From DATKMP01 sp963790045 (GTDB lineage: Bacteria > Bacteroidota > Ignavibacteria > UBA10030), in assembly GCA_963790045.1 (NCBI GenBank), contig CAWBMS010000009.1, positions 62,001 to 126,000 on the forward strand: a stretch of 64,000 nucleotides of DNA, read 5' to 3'. The notes below the pieces were generated by a model. It did no database searches. It was not told the DNA's origin and was given only the letters and a program-made list of their open reading frames with translations. The position numbers and the translations under genes are program-made. Every line of letters starts with the position of its first letter. The stretch's first letter is position 1. Shown piece by piece: positions 9,908-19,290 of the stretch.

Positions 9908-11125
9908 ATGGCAGAAAATTATTTTAAGAAATATCCCAACAACGAAGGATTCTTTCAAAACTATGGAGGAGCATTCGTTCCGCCAGTGCTTGAAGTGGAG
10001 ATGAAGAAGATCTATGATGCGTACCTTGCCATCAGCAAGTCGCACAATTTCATTTCCGAACTGAGAAGCATCCGCAAACATTATCAGGGACGCCCGACGC
10101 CGGTGTATTATTGCAATCGCCTTTCGGAGAAATACGGTGCGCGAATTTATATGAAGCGTGAAGACCTGAACCATACCGGCGCACATAAACTAAACCATTG
10201 CATGGGCGAAGCCCTGCTGGCAAGATTTATGGGAAAGAAAAAACTGATTGCCGAAACTGGTGCCGGACAGCATGGCGTCGCTCTTGCAACCGCCGCAGCG
10301 TACTTTGGGCTTGAATGCGAAATTCACATGGGCGAAGTGGATATTGCCAAAGAACATCCCAATGTGGTACGGATGCAAATTTTGGGCGCAACGGTTGTGC
10401 CCGTAACGGCCGGACTTAAGACATTAAAAGAAGCTGTTGACTCAGCGTTCGGAGCATATTTACAAGATCCCGTCAACACAATTTATTGTATCGGCTCGGT
10501 GGTCGGGCCGCATCCGTTCCCGATGATGGTTCGTGATTTTCAACGCGTGGTGGGCATCGAAGCGAAAGAACAATTTTTGGAAATGACCGGCGAGCTGCCG
10601 GATAAAGTTGTTGCTTGTGTCGGCGGCGGAAGCAATGCGATGGGAATTTTTTCCGCATTTCTTGAAGAAGATGAATGCGAACTGTACGGTGTCGAACCGG
10701 CGGGCCGTTCGCTAAATCTTGGCGACCATGCAGCAACGATGTCGTTCGGAACACCGGGAATGATTAATGGATTCAAGTGCTATGTGTTGCAGAACGAAAA
10801 AGGAGAACCGTCGCCGGTGTATTCGGTCGCAAGCGGATTGGATTATCCCGGAGTCGGCCCTGAACATTGCATGCTTAAAGACATGAAAAAAGTAAAGTAC
10901 GATATTATTTCCGACAAGGAATGTATCGATGCGTTTTACGAATTGAGCCGTCTGGAAGGAATTATTCCCGCGTTGGAAAGCGCCCATGCAGTAGCGTATG
11001 CCTTCAAGCTTGCTCAGAAAGAACCGCAGAAATCGATACTCGTCAATCTGAGCGGGCGCGGCGATAAGGATGTCGATTTCGTTCTAGAAAAATACGGACT
11101 GCCGGAAAACCGCAAAGACAAATAG
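9908..11125 (+). CDS. trpB: Tryptophan synthase beta chain
   Basis: PLP enzyme that joins indole and serine to give tryptophan; 405 residues, a normal TrpB1 length. The PLP lysine is in LNHTGAHKLNHCMGE, the catalytic Glu in AETGAGQHGVA, the phosphate-binding glycine loop is GGGSNAMG, and SGLDYPGVGPEHCMLKD and NLSGRGDKD are conserved. An AGGA ribosome-binding site precedes ATG 9908. The gene stands alone: no trpA or other trp gene is in this window, so either the pathway genes are dispersed or the partner is elsewhere. The sequence is of the alpha-dependent TrpB1 type rather than TrpB2. Confidence 0.93.
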   Translation: MAENYFKKYPNNEGFFQNYGGAFVPPVLEVEMKKIYDAYLAISKSHNFISELRSIRKHYQGRPTPVYYCNRLSEKYGARIYMKREDLNHTGAHKLNHCMGEALLARFMGKKKLIAETGAGQHGVALATAAAYFGLECEIHMGEVDIAKEHPNVVRMQILGATVVPVTAGLKTLKEAVDSAFGAYLQDPVNTIYCIGSVVGPHPFPMMVRDFQRVVGIEAKEQFLEMTGELPDKVVACVGGGSNAMGIFSAFLEEDECELYGVEPAGRSLNLGDHAATMSFGTPGMINGFKCYVLQNEKGEPSPVYSVASGLDYPGVGPEHCMLKDMKKVKYDIISDKECIDAFYELSRLEGIIPALESAHAVAYAFKLAQKEPQKSILVNLSGRGDKDVDFVLEKYGLPENRKDK

Positions 11126-11149
11126 ACAAAACGTCTTTACAAGACATGA

Positions 11150-11175
11150 CAGGTGACGATATATATCGTCACCTG
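11150..11175. terminator. Palindromic bidirectional terminator between trpB and ettA
   Basis: A perfect inverted repeat with 13-bp arms (CAGGTGACGATAT and its complement) lies in the 57-bp gap between the convergent trpB and ettA stops. The T tract on the plus side is weak (AACACTTTTACT). Position and perfect symmetry favour a shared terminator. Confidence 0.65.
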
Positions 11176-11182
11176 AACACTT

Positions 11183-12856
11183 TTACTCTCTCGTTAATCG
11201 CTTGTATTTAATCCGGTGCGGCTGGTCTTCGGCGATACCTAACTTTTTCATACGGTACTCTTCATACTCGGAATAGTTGCCGTCAAACCAGACCACTTCG
11301 CTGTCGCCTTCAAAGGCAAGAATGTGTGTCGCCACACGGTCGAGAAACCAGCGGTCGTGGGAGATGACCACAGCGCATCCGGCAAAATTTTCCAAAGCTT
11401 CTTCCAATGCACGCAGCGTGTTCACATCAAGGTCGTTCGTCGGTTCATCCAACAACAAAACGTTCGCGCCGTCTTTCAACACTTTGGCAAGATGCACGCG
11501 ATTGCGCTCTCCGCCGGAAAGTGTGCTGAGTAATTTTTGTTGATCCGTGCCGCTGAAGTTGAATCGTGCAACGTAGCTGCGTGAGTTCACTTCGCGCGCG
11601 CCGAGTTTCAACAATTCTTCGCCGCCGGAAATTTCCTGCCAAATGGTTTTGTTCGGATCGAGCGGGCGCATCTGATCCACGTACGCAAGTTTCACCGTAT
11701 CACCGATGGTGACAGTTCCCGCATCCGGCTTTTCCTGTCCGGTAATAAGTTTGAAGAGCGTGGTTTTTCCGGCGCCGTTGGGACCGATAACGCCGATGAT
11801 GCCGCCGGGAGGCAATGCGAATTCCATATTCTCGAACAACAAATTCTCGCCGAAGGATTTCGACACGCCGTGCGTTTCGATGACGACATCGCCGAGGCGA
11901 GGGCCGGGCGGAATAAAGATTTCCAATTCATCGTCACGTTTTTCGGATTGCTCGGTGAGCATCTTTTCGTACGCAGCAATACGCGCTTTGCTTTTCACGT
12001 GGCGTCCTTTGGGATTCAAGCGCACCCATTCCAATTCCCGCGCCAAGACACGCTGGCGTTTGGATTCTTGTTTCTCTTCTACTTCCAACCGGCGTTTTTT
12101 TTGATCGAGCCATGAAGAATAATTTCCTTCAAACGGAATTCCTTCGCCGCGGTCCAATTCTAAAATCCATCCTGCAACATTATCCAAGAAATAGCGATCA
12201 TGCGTTACGGCAATGACGGTTCCTTTGTAACGGCTCAAATGATGTTCCAACCATGCAACAGATTCAGCATCGAGATGGTTGGTCGGTTCATCGAGCAGCA
12301 GCACATCCGGTTCCTTCAACAACAATCGGCACAACGCAACGCGTCGGCGTTCACCGCCGGAAAGCACATTGACCAGCGAATCGCCCGGCGGGCATCGCAA
12401 TGCATCCATTGCCTGCTCAAGTTTGCTTTCCAGATCCCATGCATTCAAGTGGTCAATCTTCTCTTGCAGCTTCGCCTGTTTTTCTAACAGCGTATCATAA
12501 TCTGCATCCGGTTCTGCAAGCTGCTGGTTGATGGATTCGTATTCTTTTAACAGATTGACGGTTTCCTGCGCGCCTTCTTCAACAATTTCTTTAACGGTTT
12601 TGGTCGGATCCAGCACAGGTTCTTGCGGTAAGTAATCGAAGGTAATTCCTTTTTGTGCGGTGATCTGGCCGAGAAAATCTTTGTCTTCTCCGGCAATGAT
12701 GCGCAGCAGCGTACTTTTGCCCGCGCCATTCAATCCAAGCACGCCGATCTTTGCTCCGTAAAAGAACGAAAGATAAATGTCTTTGAGAATTTGTTTGTTC
12801 GGCTTGATGACCTTGCCGACGCCGACCATGGAAAAAATAATTTTATTTTCAGCCAT
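11183..12856 (-). CDS. ettA: Energy-dependent translational throttle protein EttA (ABC-F)
   Basis: A 557-residue ABC-F ATPase with two nucleotide-binding domains and no membrane segment. Domain 1 has Walker A GLNGAGKST, signature LSGGERRRVALC and Walker B VLLLDEPTNHLD; domain 2 has GPNGAGKTT, LSGGERNRVHLA and LLLDEPTNDLD. Between them is the P-site tRNA interaction linker ('RQRVLARELEWVRLNPKGR' region) that, with the overall similarity along the chain, marks EttA. EttA binds the ribosomal E site and gates the first elongation steps according to the ATP/ADP ratio. The gene stands alone, convergent with trpB. Confidence 0.93.
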   Translation of the reverse strand: MAENKIIFSMVGVGKVIKPNKQILKDIYLSFFYGAKIGVLGLNGAGKSTLLRIIAGEDKDFLGQITAQKGITFDYLPQEPVLDPTKTVKEIVEEGAQETVNLLKEYESINQQLAEPDADYDTLLEKQAKLQEKIDHLNAWDLESKLEQAMDALRCPPGDSLVNVLSGGERRRVALCRLLLKEPDVLLLDEPTNHLDAESVAWLEHHLSRYKGTVIAVTHDRYFLDNVAGWILELDRGEGIPFEGNYSSWLDQKKRRLEVEEKQESKRQRVLARELEWVRLNPKGRHVKSKARIAAYEKMLTEQSEKRDDELEIFIPPGPRLGDVVIETHGVSKSFGENLLFENMEFALPPGGIIGVIGPNGAGKTTLFKLITGQEKPDAGTVTIGDTVKLAYVDQMRPLDPNKTIWQEISGGEELLKLGAREVNSRSYVARFNFSGTDQQKLLSTLSGGERNRVHLAKVLKDGANVLLLDEPTNDLDVNTLRALEEALENFAGCAVVISHDRWFLDRVATHILAFEGDSEVVWFDGNYSEYEEYRMKKLGIAEDQPHRIKYKRLTRE

Positions 12857-12926
12857 ACATTTTTACCGTAAAATGAATTTTAAGATTTTGTGTTCATGAA
12901 GAGAACCAATTTGTTCCCGGTTGCGT

Positions 12927-12952
12927 CCAATAAAAAAAATATTTCTTATTGG
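12927..12952. repeat. AT-rich inverted repeat upstream of the Sel1-repeat gene
   Basis: CCAATAA at 12927-12933 pairs with TTATTGG at 12946-12952 around an A/T-only loop. It lies in the 140-bp gap between divergent ettA and the Sel1-repeat gene, so it could be an operator or a cruciform-prone promoter element. Function is inferred from position only. Confidence 0.4.
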
Positions 12953-13030
12953 CAATTCTAAAGACAATATACGAAATTGTTCTTCAGGTAACTATATGGA
13001 GCTTTTATTCGCCGCATATCTTTTATAAGT

Positions 13031-14542
13031 TTGCTGTTACTGCTAACACTGTCAACATTTGCGCAGGACCGCAAAAACGTGCAGGCGTTTCGGGAAAACC
13101 TTCGCAAAACTGGATTGCCGCTGATGGTTCCGTATACGTTAAACTATCAATTGCTGGAAGCATTTATTCTGATGCAGCAAGCAAGCGGCGGCGATCCGAC
13201 AGCACAGCATGAATTGGGGCTTCGCTATTTACTGGGGCGCGGATTTCCCGCCGACACACCGAAAGCCGTGTACTGGTTAGCCAAAGCCGCCGAGCATGAT
13301 CTTCCCATGGCGCATTATAATCTCGGCATTCTGTATATGCAAGGCGTGGGTGTTGCGTGGAATCCGTTTGAAGCATTCAAACATTTTCGTTCAGCTGCAG
13401 AAGACGATATGCCGGAAGCGGAATATGTGATGGGAATTATGTACGCGGAAAATTTTGTCGTACCGCGCAACTGGCCGCAGACGTACAAATATATTTCCCG
13501 TGCCGCCGAGCAGGGCTTGGAAGAAGCAAAAGAAATTAAAAAGGAATTACTCAAGCGCGGATTGGATACGACGGAAACGAAAGATATCGTTGCGCCCGGC
13601 AAAGAGCGTCCGCATAACACAGCTGCGCGTTCTACCAAACAAGATACGGCATTCAGTTTTGTCTTTCTTGATTTTCAACATACCGACACGTCAACAACGG
13701 TTGCGGATACAACGCTAATCAAAGAAGCATATCAAGCGCTGCCCGCAATAAAAGATTCCAGCAAGATAGAAAGAACTGTTTCAAGCGAAATCGACTCTGC
13801 ATCTCGGTCTGCGGTAAAATTTGCAGCCGCATCGGCAAATCCCGAAGCGTTGTGTATGCTCGGACGCTGTTATGAAAAAGGGTCGGGTGTAAAAAAAGAT
13901 TTAATTCTTGCTGGGGAATATTATTTCCGTGCACTGCGTGTAGAATCGACTCGTGCACCGGCATTGCTCTGGCAATTAATGCGTACCGAAGAATTTGAAA
14001 AAGCGCTGGAAACACGTTCGCAAAAAAATGATCCCGATGCGTTGTATGTGTGGGCGGGATTAACGGCGATCGATTTCAATAAAATGCTCAGCGGTGAGCA
14101 GGCGGTTAAATTATTAGAACGGGCAGCACTCGCAGGCCATCTTCCTTCTATCATTGAGTTGGGATTGTGTTATATCACAGGGCGTTGGGTAAAGGAAGAC
14201 AAAGATAAAGCGTCAGAACTTTGGACCCACGCATCTGTGGAAGGTGAAACGGAAGCAGATATTCGGATTGCTACCGCAAATGTTGTCGGTGAATTGCAGA
14301 CGGAATCCATCGATACGGCCTTATCTGTTTTGCGACGGACATCGAAAAACGGTTCGATACTCTCTGATTTGGGACTCGCTTATTGCTATGAAAAAGGAAT
14401 CGGTGTTCCGCAAGAAAAAGGCGAAGCGTTCCGCATTTATCAAAAAGCAATGCACCGTGGAAGCGAGAAAGCATTTCAAGCATTGCGCCGGATGCATGAC
14501 GATCTGCGACCTGCAGATGGCGAATTTCAAACGGCAGAATAA
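13031..14542 (+). CDS. Sel1-like (SLR/TPR) repeat protein, exported
   Basis: A 503-residue protein made mostly of Sel1-like repeats, alpha/alpha hairpins that scaffold protein interactions. Repeat cores such as 'AQHELGLRYLLGRGFPADTPKA', 'AHYNLGILYMQGVGVAWNP', 'ALCMLGRCYEKGSGVKKD' and 'LGLAYCYEKGIGVPQEKGEA' occur in an N-terminal and a C-terminal block joined by a low-complexity linker. The start is unclear. TTG 13031 gives only part of a signal peptide (LLLLLTLSTFAQ). The same frame upstream encodes 'IRRISFIS', completing a textbook signal, but has no ATG. ATG 12996, with a GGAG next to it, is one frame off; one missing T in the TTTT run at 13003-13006 would join them. ATT 13007 is a less likely alternative. 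Confidence 0.78.
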   Translation: MLLLLTLSTFAQDRKNVQAFRENLRKTGLPLMVPYTLNYQLLEAFILMQQASGGDPTAQHELGLRYLLGRGFPADTPKAVYWLAKAAEHDLPMAHYNLGILYMQGVGVAWNPFEAFKHFRSAAEDDMPEAEYVMGIMYAENFVVPRNWPQTYKYISRAAEQGLEEAKEIKKELLKRGLDTTETKDIVAPGKERPHNTAARSTKQDTAFSFVFLDFQHTDTSTTVADTTLIKEAYQALPAIKDSSKIERTVSSEIDSASRSAVKFAAASANPEALCMLGRCYEKGSGVKKDLILAGEYYFRALRVESTRAPALLWQLMRTEEFEKALETRSQKNDPDALYVWAGLTAIDFNKMLSGEQAVKLLERAALAGHLPSIIELGLCYITGRWVKEDKDKASELWTHASVEGETEADIRIATANVVGELQTESIDTALSVLRRTSKNGSILSDLGLAYCYEKGIGVPQEKGEAFRIYQKAMHRGSEKAFQALRRMHDDLRPADGEFQTAE

Positions 14543-14564
14543 TTCATCTCTGCAAGATTAATTC

Positions 14565-15455
14565 TTACCGCAAAAATAAAATCCCGACACCGCCGACAGC
14601 AATTATGGTTCCAGTAATGGCGCGCCATGTCAAATGTTCATGATAAATAAATCGCACCGGCAATAACATCATAATCGGTGTCGTTGCCATTAATGTTGCA
14701 GCGACAGCCACGTTGGTAAGAGAAATAGAAATCAGACTGAACGAAACTCCGACGACGGGCCCGAAGATACAGCCAAGAAATGTATTCCATAACGCGCGCT
14801 TGTCTTGCTTGAATACCTGGATTGGATGCAAAAATCTTCCCGTAAAATAATTGAGCGGAACGATAACGACGGTTGCTGCAACAACGCGTATGAACGTCGC
14901 CAGAATGCCGTTCACCGGGCCGCGGTCGAACGCGCAGCGCGCGAGGATCAATCCTCCGGCTTGTCCCACAGCGCCAAGGAATGCATAAAAAATTCCAATC
15001 CACGAAACAGGTGTATGATGCGAAGCATGCTCCGGTTGTTCCAACACCACAAGGGCAATTCCCGCGAGCGTGACGATCATACCGAGTAAGCCCATTAGAG
15101 AGAGAGATTCGCCAAGGACGAAAAATGCAAAGATCGCCGTCACGGCCGGTGCACATGCCATGATGAGCATGCAAATGCGAGCGCTGTTGTATTCAAATGA
15201 TTTGAATAAAAATGTGTCGCCGAACACAAATCCGACAAAACCACTAAGGATAAGAAAACCAAACTGTGATGACGAAACAGCGATAGAAATTCCTGCCGTA
15301 AACAAAATCAGCGGCAGCAGCAACGCCGCCATAATAAGGCGAACGACATTGACGTACATCGAGCCCACACGCATCGTGGCAGCGGCGAAGGTCATTGAGC
15401 TTCCTGTCCACAATGCGGCTGTTAAAAGGGCGCTTAATTCACCGGCATAGAGCAT
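14565..15455 (-). CDS. EamA/DMT family transporter
   Basis: A 296-residue inner-membrane protein with about ten hydrophobic segments in two similar halves, the layout of drug/metabolite transporter (EamA, RhaT-like) exporters. The start of the first half ('GELSALLTAALWTGSSMTF') and of the second ('WIGIFYAFLGAVGQAGGLI') are recognisable EamA repeat starts. Members export amino acids, sugars or other small metabolites; the substrate cannot be told. The gene is convergent with the Sel1-repeat gene (22-bp gap) and divergent from the macA-like gene. Confidence 0.85.
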   Translation of the reverse strand: MLYAGELSALLTAALWTGSSMTFAAATMRVGSMYVNVVRLIMAALLLPLILFTAGISIAVSSSQFGFLILSGFVGFVFGDTFLFKSFEYNSARICMLIMACAPAVTAIFAFFVLGESLSLMGLLGMIVTLAGIALVVLEQPEHASHHTPVSWIGIFYAFLGAVGQAGGLILARCAFDRGPVNGILATFIRVVAATVVIVPLNYFTGRFLHPIQVFKQDKRALWNTFLGCIFGPVVGVSFSLISISLTNVAVAATLMATTPIMMLLPVRFIYHEHLTWRAITGTIIAVGGVGILFLR

Positions 15456-15678
15456 TTCTTTTTTCCTCCATACGTTAAAATACTTAAAACTTTTGAGAAC
15501 TAAAATTTGTATAAGATGTTATATACTATAGCACCTACTTTGAGATTGAAAGAATTCGCTGCTTTTTTATGAAAGAATATTCATATACACATAGACAAAT
15601 AAGTGAAACCAAATGCACCGATAGACGTCAAACTAACAGAAGATAAATTAAAATTATACTTGATAAAAAAGGGATATA
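15456..15678. promoter_or_regulatory. Divergent promoter region of the EamA and efflux genes
   Basis: A 223-bp, very AT-rich gap between divergent genes. It contains TATAAGATGTTATATACTAT-type A/T stretches (about 15510-15530) that could supply -10 elements, and no open reading frame of note. It should carry the promoters for both directions; no specific operator was recognised. Confidence 0.4.
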
Positions 15679-17208
15679 ATGGAAATGAAGAAGAAAATAA
15701 TTTATTCAAGTGCAGGCGCGTTCGTGCTCATCATTCTTGCCTATTTTTTATTTTTTCATACGTCGAAACCTAAATACGATTTTCGATTTGATAAAGTATC
15801 GCAAGGTGATATTAGTGTATATGTAACGGCGACAGGTACCATTAACCCGGTGGCAACGGTCGATGTTGGTACACAGGTTTCTGGAATCGTTTCCAAACTG
15901 TATGCCGATTATAATTCAGTTGTTCATAAGGGCCAAGTCATTGCAGTCATTGATACAATCACATTGATTCAGTCTGTTCATGACGCAGAAGCTTCGTTAG
16001 AAAGAGCAAAAGTTCAATTAGATGATAGCAAACGGACATATGACCGTGTAAAAGCGTTGCTGGATCGACAGCTTGCATCCCAAGCTGATTATGATGCAGC
16101 ATTGACAACATATGAATCGAACAAAGCATCGTTAAAATCAGCAGGGGTGGCATTAGATCGTGCCAAAGTCAATTTATCCTATGCAACGATCTATGCACCC
16201 ATCGATGGGGTTGTCATCAATCGAGCAGTGAATCTCGGACAAACAGTTGCTGCAAGTTTTTCTTCGCCGACATTATATACGATTGCGAACGATTTGCGAA
16301 AAATGCAGATCGAAACAACGGTGGATGAAACCGATATCGGCAGAATATCGATTGGTCAGGTGGGGAATTTCACGGTCGATGCATATCCGGATGATAAATT
16401 TTCCGGTACGGTATCGCAAATTCGTTTAGCAGCAACGAACGTTTCGAATGTCGTGAATTACATCGTCATTATTGATGTCGATAACAGCGAGTTAAAACTT
16501 ATGCCGGGAATGACGGCGAATGTCAAACTTCTTGTCGGCAACAGTGCCAATGCTCTCCGCGTTTCAAATGTTGCATTGCGATTTCAACCGCCGGCAGAAC
16601 TTATCGATTCAACAAAAGTTATGCGCCGTCCGGGCGGCGGACCATTTATGCAAAATCAAAATGGAGCCGGTGCTTCAACGTTTCAAAGTGGCCCACCGCA
16701 AGGAGGCATGCAAGCTGGCGGCGGATTCCCGTCTTTCTCTGATGCAGACCGTGCAAGATTACGTGCGGTTCGTGATTCCCTTGTAAAAGTCCATGGCGGA
16801 TATCTCAGCCAGGAAGACATGCGTGCCGAGATGCAAAAATATTTTGCAAAACACATGAACGGTGCAAAGAAATCAGTTCCTATTGCAACCCGGAAACGTA
16901 CATCAACAACTTTCGGAATTACTCAGACATTCCCCGAATATGAAAAGAGTCCTTATGTGGTCGATCATCAAAGCGGATTCGGCAGAGTGTGGATTCTTAA
17001 CGCCGATAAGAAATTTGAACCGGTATATGTGCAAACTGGATTAAGTGATGGGAAATTTACGGAGATTACGACAACGAAACTGCAGGCCGGTGATCAAATT
17101 GCGTTAAGCGTGAATTCGTTGGACGACGCATCCAATCAGCAAATGCGCAGTGCGTTTCAAAGCCAGCAGCCCGGTATGGGCGGACGTCCAGGAGGAGGTC
17201 CGCGATGA
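15679..17208 (+). CDS. macA: MacA-like periplasmic adaptor (HlyD/RND family)
   Basis: Membrane fusion protein of a tripartite ABC efflux pump. A single N-terminal membrane anchor (about residues 5-27) is followed by a barrel-sandwich hybrid half (TGTINPVATVDVGTQVSGIV), a long alpha-hairpin (about 105-165, 'ASLERAKVQLDDSKRTYDRV'), the second lipoyl half (YATIYAPIDGVVINRAVNLG) and a beta-barrel domain. At 509 residues it is longer than E. coli MacA because of a Gly/Gln/Pro-rich insert at about 315-355 ('RRPGGGPFMQNQNG') and a Gly-rich tail. Its stop overlaps the next gene by 4 nt. It should link MacB in the inner membrane to a TolC-like channel, which is not encoded here. Confidence 0.88.
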   Translation: MEMKKKIIYSSAGAFVLIILAYFLFFHTSKPKYDFRFDKVSQGDISVYVTATGTINPVATVDVGTQVSGIVSKLYADYNSVVHKGQVIAVIDTITLIQSVHDAEASLERAKVQLDDSKRTYDRVKALLDRQLASQADYDAALTTYESNKASLKSAGVALDRAKVNLSYATIYAPIDGVVINRAVNLGQTVAASFSSPTLYTIANDLRKMQIETTVDETDIGRISIGQVGNFTVDAYPDDKFSGTVSQIRLAATNVSNVVNYIVIIDVDNSELKLMPGMTANVKLLVGNSANALRVSNVALRFQPPAELIDSTKVMRRPGGGPFMQNQNGAGASTFQSGPPQGGMQAGGGFPSFSDADRARLRAVRDSLVKVHGGYLSQEDMRAEMQKYFAKHMNGAKKSVPIATRKRTSTTFGITQTFPEYEKSPYVVDHQSGFGRVWILNADKKFEPVYVQTGLSDGKFTEITTTKLQAGDQIALSVNSLDDASNQQMRSAFQSQQPGMGGRPGGGPR

Positions 17209-17996
17209 AAAAAGCCGTCGAGAACCTAATGGATGCATCGACAGACGCAAAACGTGTTATTTCAGTTGATCACTTGACAAAAACCTATCTGTTAGGTGAT
17301 GTGGAAGTTCATGCATTGCGCGGTGTTTCCGTGCAAGTGAACAAAGGAGAATTTGTTGCCATCATGGGCGCTTCAGGTTCCGGAAAATCGACGTTTATGA
17401 ATATTCTTGGATGTCTTGATAAGCCGACGAAAGGAAGTTATATTTTGGATGGTCTTGATGTCGGGCAGCTTGCACGGGATGAGCTTGCACAAATTCGTAA
17501 TCATAAAATCGGATTTGTTTTTCAAGGATTCAATTTGCTTTCGCGAACATCCGCCATCGAAAATGTCGAATTACCGTTGTTGTACGGAACGACTCCAAGC
17601 AAGACACGATTTGAAAAGGCAGTCCATGCGCTTGAACAGGTCGGACTCGGTGATCGTGTGCATCATTATCCGAATCAACTTTCCGGTGGGCAGCAGCAGC
17701 GCGTTGCGATTGCGCGTGCGCTGGTCAATGATCCGAGCATTATCTTAGCCGATGAACCGACGGGAAATTTAGACAGCCGAACAAGTGTTGAAGTGATGGA
17801 TATTTTTCAGCAACTGAATGATAAAGGCATCACGGTTTTACTGGTTACCCATGAGCCGGACATCGCAGATTTTGCCCGTCGACAAATTATTTTTAAAGAC
17901 GGCAGAGTGAAAACAGACCGGTTCAACACCTCGCGCAAAAATGCTGCGGAAGTGTTAAAAGATTTACCTGCAATAGATGAGGATGATGAAGAATGA
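17205..17996 (+). CDS. MacB-type ABC transporter ATP-binding protein
   Basis: A 263-residue ATPase of the LolD/MacB (FtsE-like) group. It shows Walker A GASGSGKST, Q-loop region IGFVFQGFNLL, signature LSGGQQQRVAIARAL, Walker B IILADEPTGNLD and the H-loop VTHEPD. A non-conserved, mostly acidic C-terminal tail follows. In this locus the MacB ATPase and permease are separate proteins rather than one chain as in E. coli. It overlaps macA upstream and the permease downstream by 4 nt each (ATGA), so the three are translationally coupled. Confidence 0.93.
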   Translation: MKKAVENLMDASTDAKRVISVDHLTKTYLLGDVEVHALRGVSVQVNKGEFVAIMGASGSGKSTFMNILGCLDKPTKGSYILDGLDVGQLARDELAQIRNHKIGFVFQGFNLLSRTSAIENVELPLLYGTTPSKTRFEKAVHALEQVGLGDRVHHYPNQLSGGQQQRVAIARALVNDPSIILADEPTGNLDSRTSVEVMDIFQQLNDKGITVLLVTHEPDIADFARRQIIFKDGRVKTDRFNTSRKNAAEVLKDLPAIDEDDEE

Positions 17997-19210
17997 AAAC
18001 GCTGAATATTTTGTTATCGGCATTTCGAGCATTGCAGCGCAATAAAATGCGATCGTTCTTAACGATGCTTGGAATTATTATAGGAGTCGGCGCAGTCATC
18101 GCTATGCTTGCGATCGGCCAGGGAGCGGAATCGTCGGTGCAAGATCAAATCAATTCATTGGGCACCAACGTGTTGATGATTTTTCCCGGATCACAGCAGC
18201 AGGGCGGTATTCGTTCCGGCGCCGGGACGATGACAACGCTCACCGAAGATGATGCGCTTGCCATGCCCAAAGAATGTCCTGCAGTCGCTTACGTTTCACC
18301 GGGCACAAGAACCAATGCACAGGTCATTGCCGGAGATTTAAACTGGGCGACAGGTATCGAAGGCGGCAGTGCGGATTATTTGAGTATTCGTTCGTGGGGC
18401 CTCTCGGATGGCGACTTTTTTTCAGAAGCTGATGTAAAAGCTGCTGCAAAAGTATGTGTGCTCGGACAAACGGTTGCCGATAATTTATTTCCGGGAACAT
18501 CGCCCATCGATCAAACGGTTCGCATTCGGAATGTGCCATGCAAAGTGATCGGCATTTTAAAGAAAAAAGGTCAAAATGCGATGGGACAGGATCAGGACGA
18601 TATTATCATAGTTCCATATACCACGGTACTGAAACGATTGACGCATAGCACCTTTTTGCGGTACGTTCTTGCCTCGGCTTCGACACCAAAGTTGATGACG
18701 ATTGCACAGGATCAGATCTCTGACTTACTACGCAATCGGCATCGCCTCGTTGGAAGTGATGCAGATGATTTTACGATCCGCAATCAAAATGATCTTGCCA
18801 GTACTGCAGAAGCAACGACAAAAATTTTAACGTTATTGCTGGCAAGTATTGCTTCCGTCTCATTATTAGTCGGCGGTATCGGCATTATGAATATTATGCT
18901 GGTATCGGTTACAGAACGAACGCGAGAAATCGGTATTCGTATGTCGATTGGTGCGCGAGGAAGAGATATTCTGACACAATTTTTAATCGAAGCGCTCGTT
19001 TTGAGTTTGGTCGGCGGAATAATCGGAATAATTTTTGGTGTTACCGGTTCGATGTTGATTTCCCGCCTTGCCCAATGGGCAGCCATCATTACGCCGTTTT
19101 CTATTATTCTTTCATTCGGATTTTCACTTGCGATTGGAATATTCTTCGGCTATTACCCAGCGCGTAAGGCCGCAATGCTTAATCCGATTGATGCGTTGAG
19201 ATACGAGTAA
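17993..19210 (+). CDS. MacB-type ABC transporter permease (FtsX/MacB_PCD)
   Basis: A 405-residue inner-membrane permease. The first membrane helix (about residues 20-45, 'MLGIIIGVGAVIAMLAIGQG') precedes a large periplasmic MacB_PCD domain, and three C-terminal helices form the FtsX domain ('LLVGGIGIMNIMLVSVTERT', 'REIGIRMSIGAR', 'PARKAAMLNPIDALRYE'). The conserved EIGIR...GAR coupling motif and the terminal P(I)DALRYE are typical. With the adaptor and ATPase it forms a MacAB-type mechanotransmission pump that expels substrates already in the periplasm (macrolides, lipids or peptides in known members). Confidence 0.92.
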   Translation: MKTLNILLSAFRALQRNKMRSFLTMLGIIIGVGAVIAMLAIGQGAESSVQDQINSLGTNVLMIFPGSQQQGGIRSGAGTMTTLTEDDALAMPKECPAVAYVSPGTRTNAQVIAGDLNWATGIEGGSADYLSIRSWGLSDGDFFSEADVKAAAKVCVLGQTVADNLFPGTSPIDQTVRIRNVPCKVIGILKKKGQNAMGQDQDDIIIVPYTTVLKRLTHSTFLRYVLASASTPKLMTIAQDQISDLLRNRHRLVGSDADDFTIRNQNDLASTAEATTKILTLLLASIASVSLLVGGIGIMNIMLVSVTERTREIGIRMSIGARGRDILTQFLIEALVLSLVGGIIGIIFGVTGSMLISRLAQWAAIITPFSIILSFGFSLAIGIFFGYYPARKAAMLNPIDALRYE

Positions 19211-19233
19211 CAACACTTAAAAGTCGTATCGAA

Positions 19234-19290
19234 GATCCTTGTCATTCATTTCTTACTTGCCCTTGAGAAATGGTGGCAAGGATTTTTTTT
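19234..19290 (+). terminator. Terminator of the macAB-like operon
   Basis: ATCCTTG at 19235-19241 pairs with CAAGGAT at 19277-19283, with an inner CATTTCT/AGAAATG pairing, followed by eight T (19283-19290). It ends the three-gene plus-strand efflux operon and reaches the stop of the convergent cupin gene. Confidence 0.8.
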
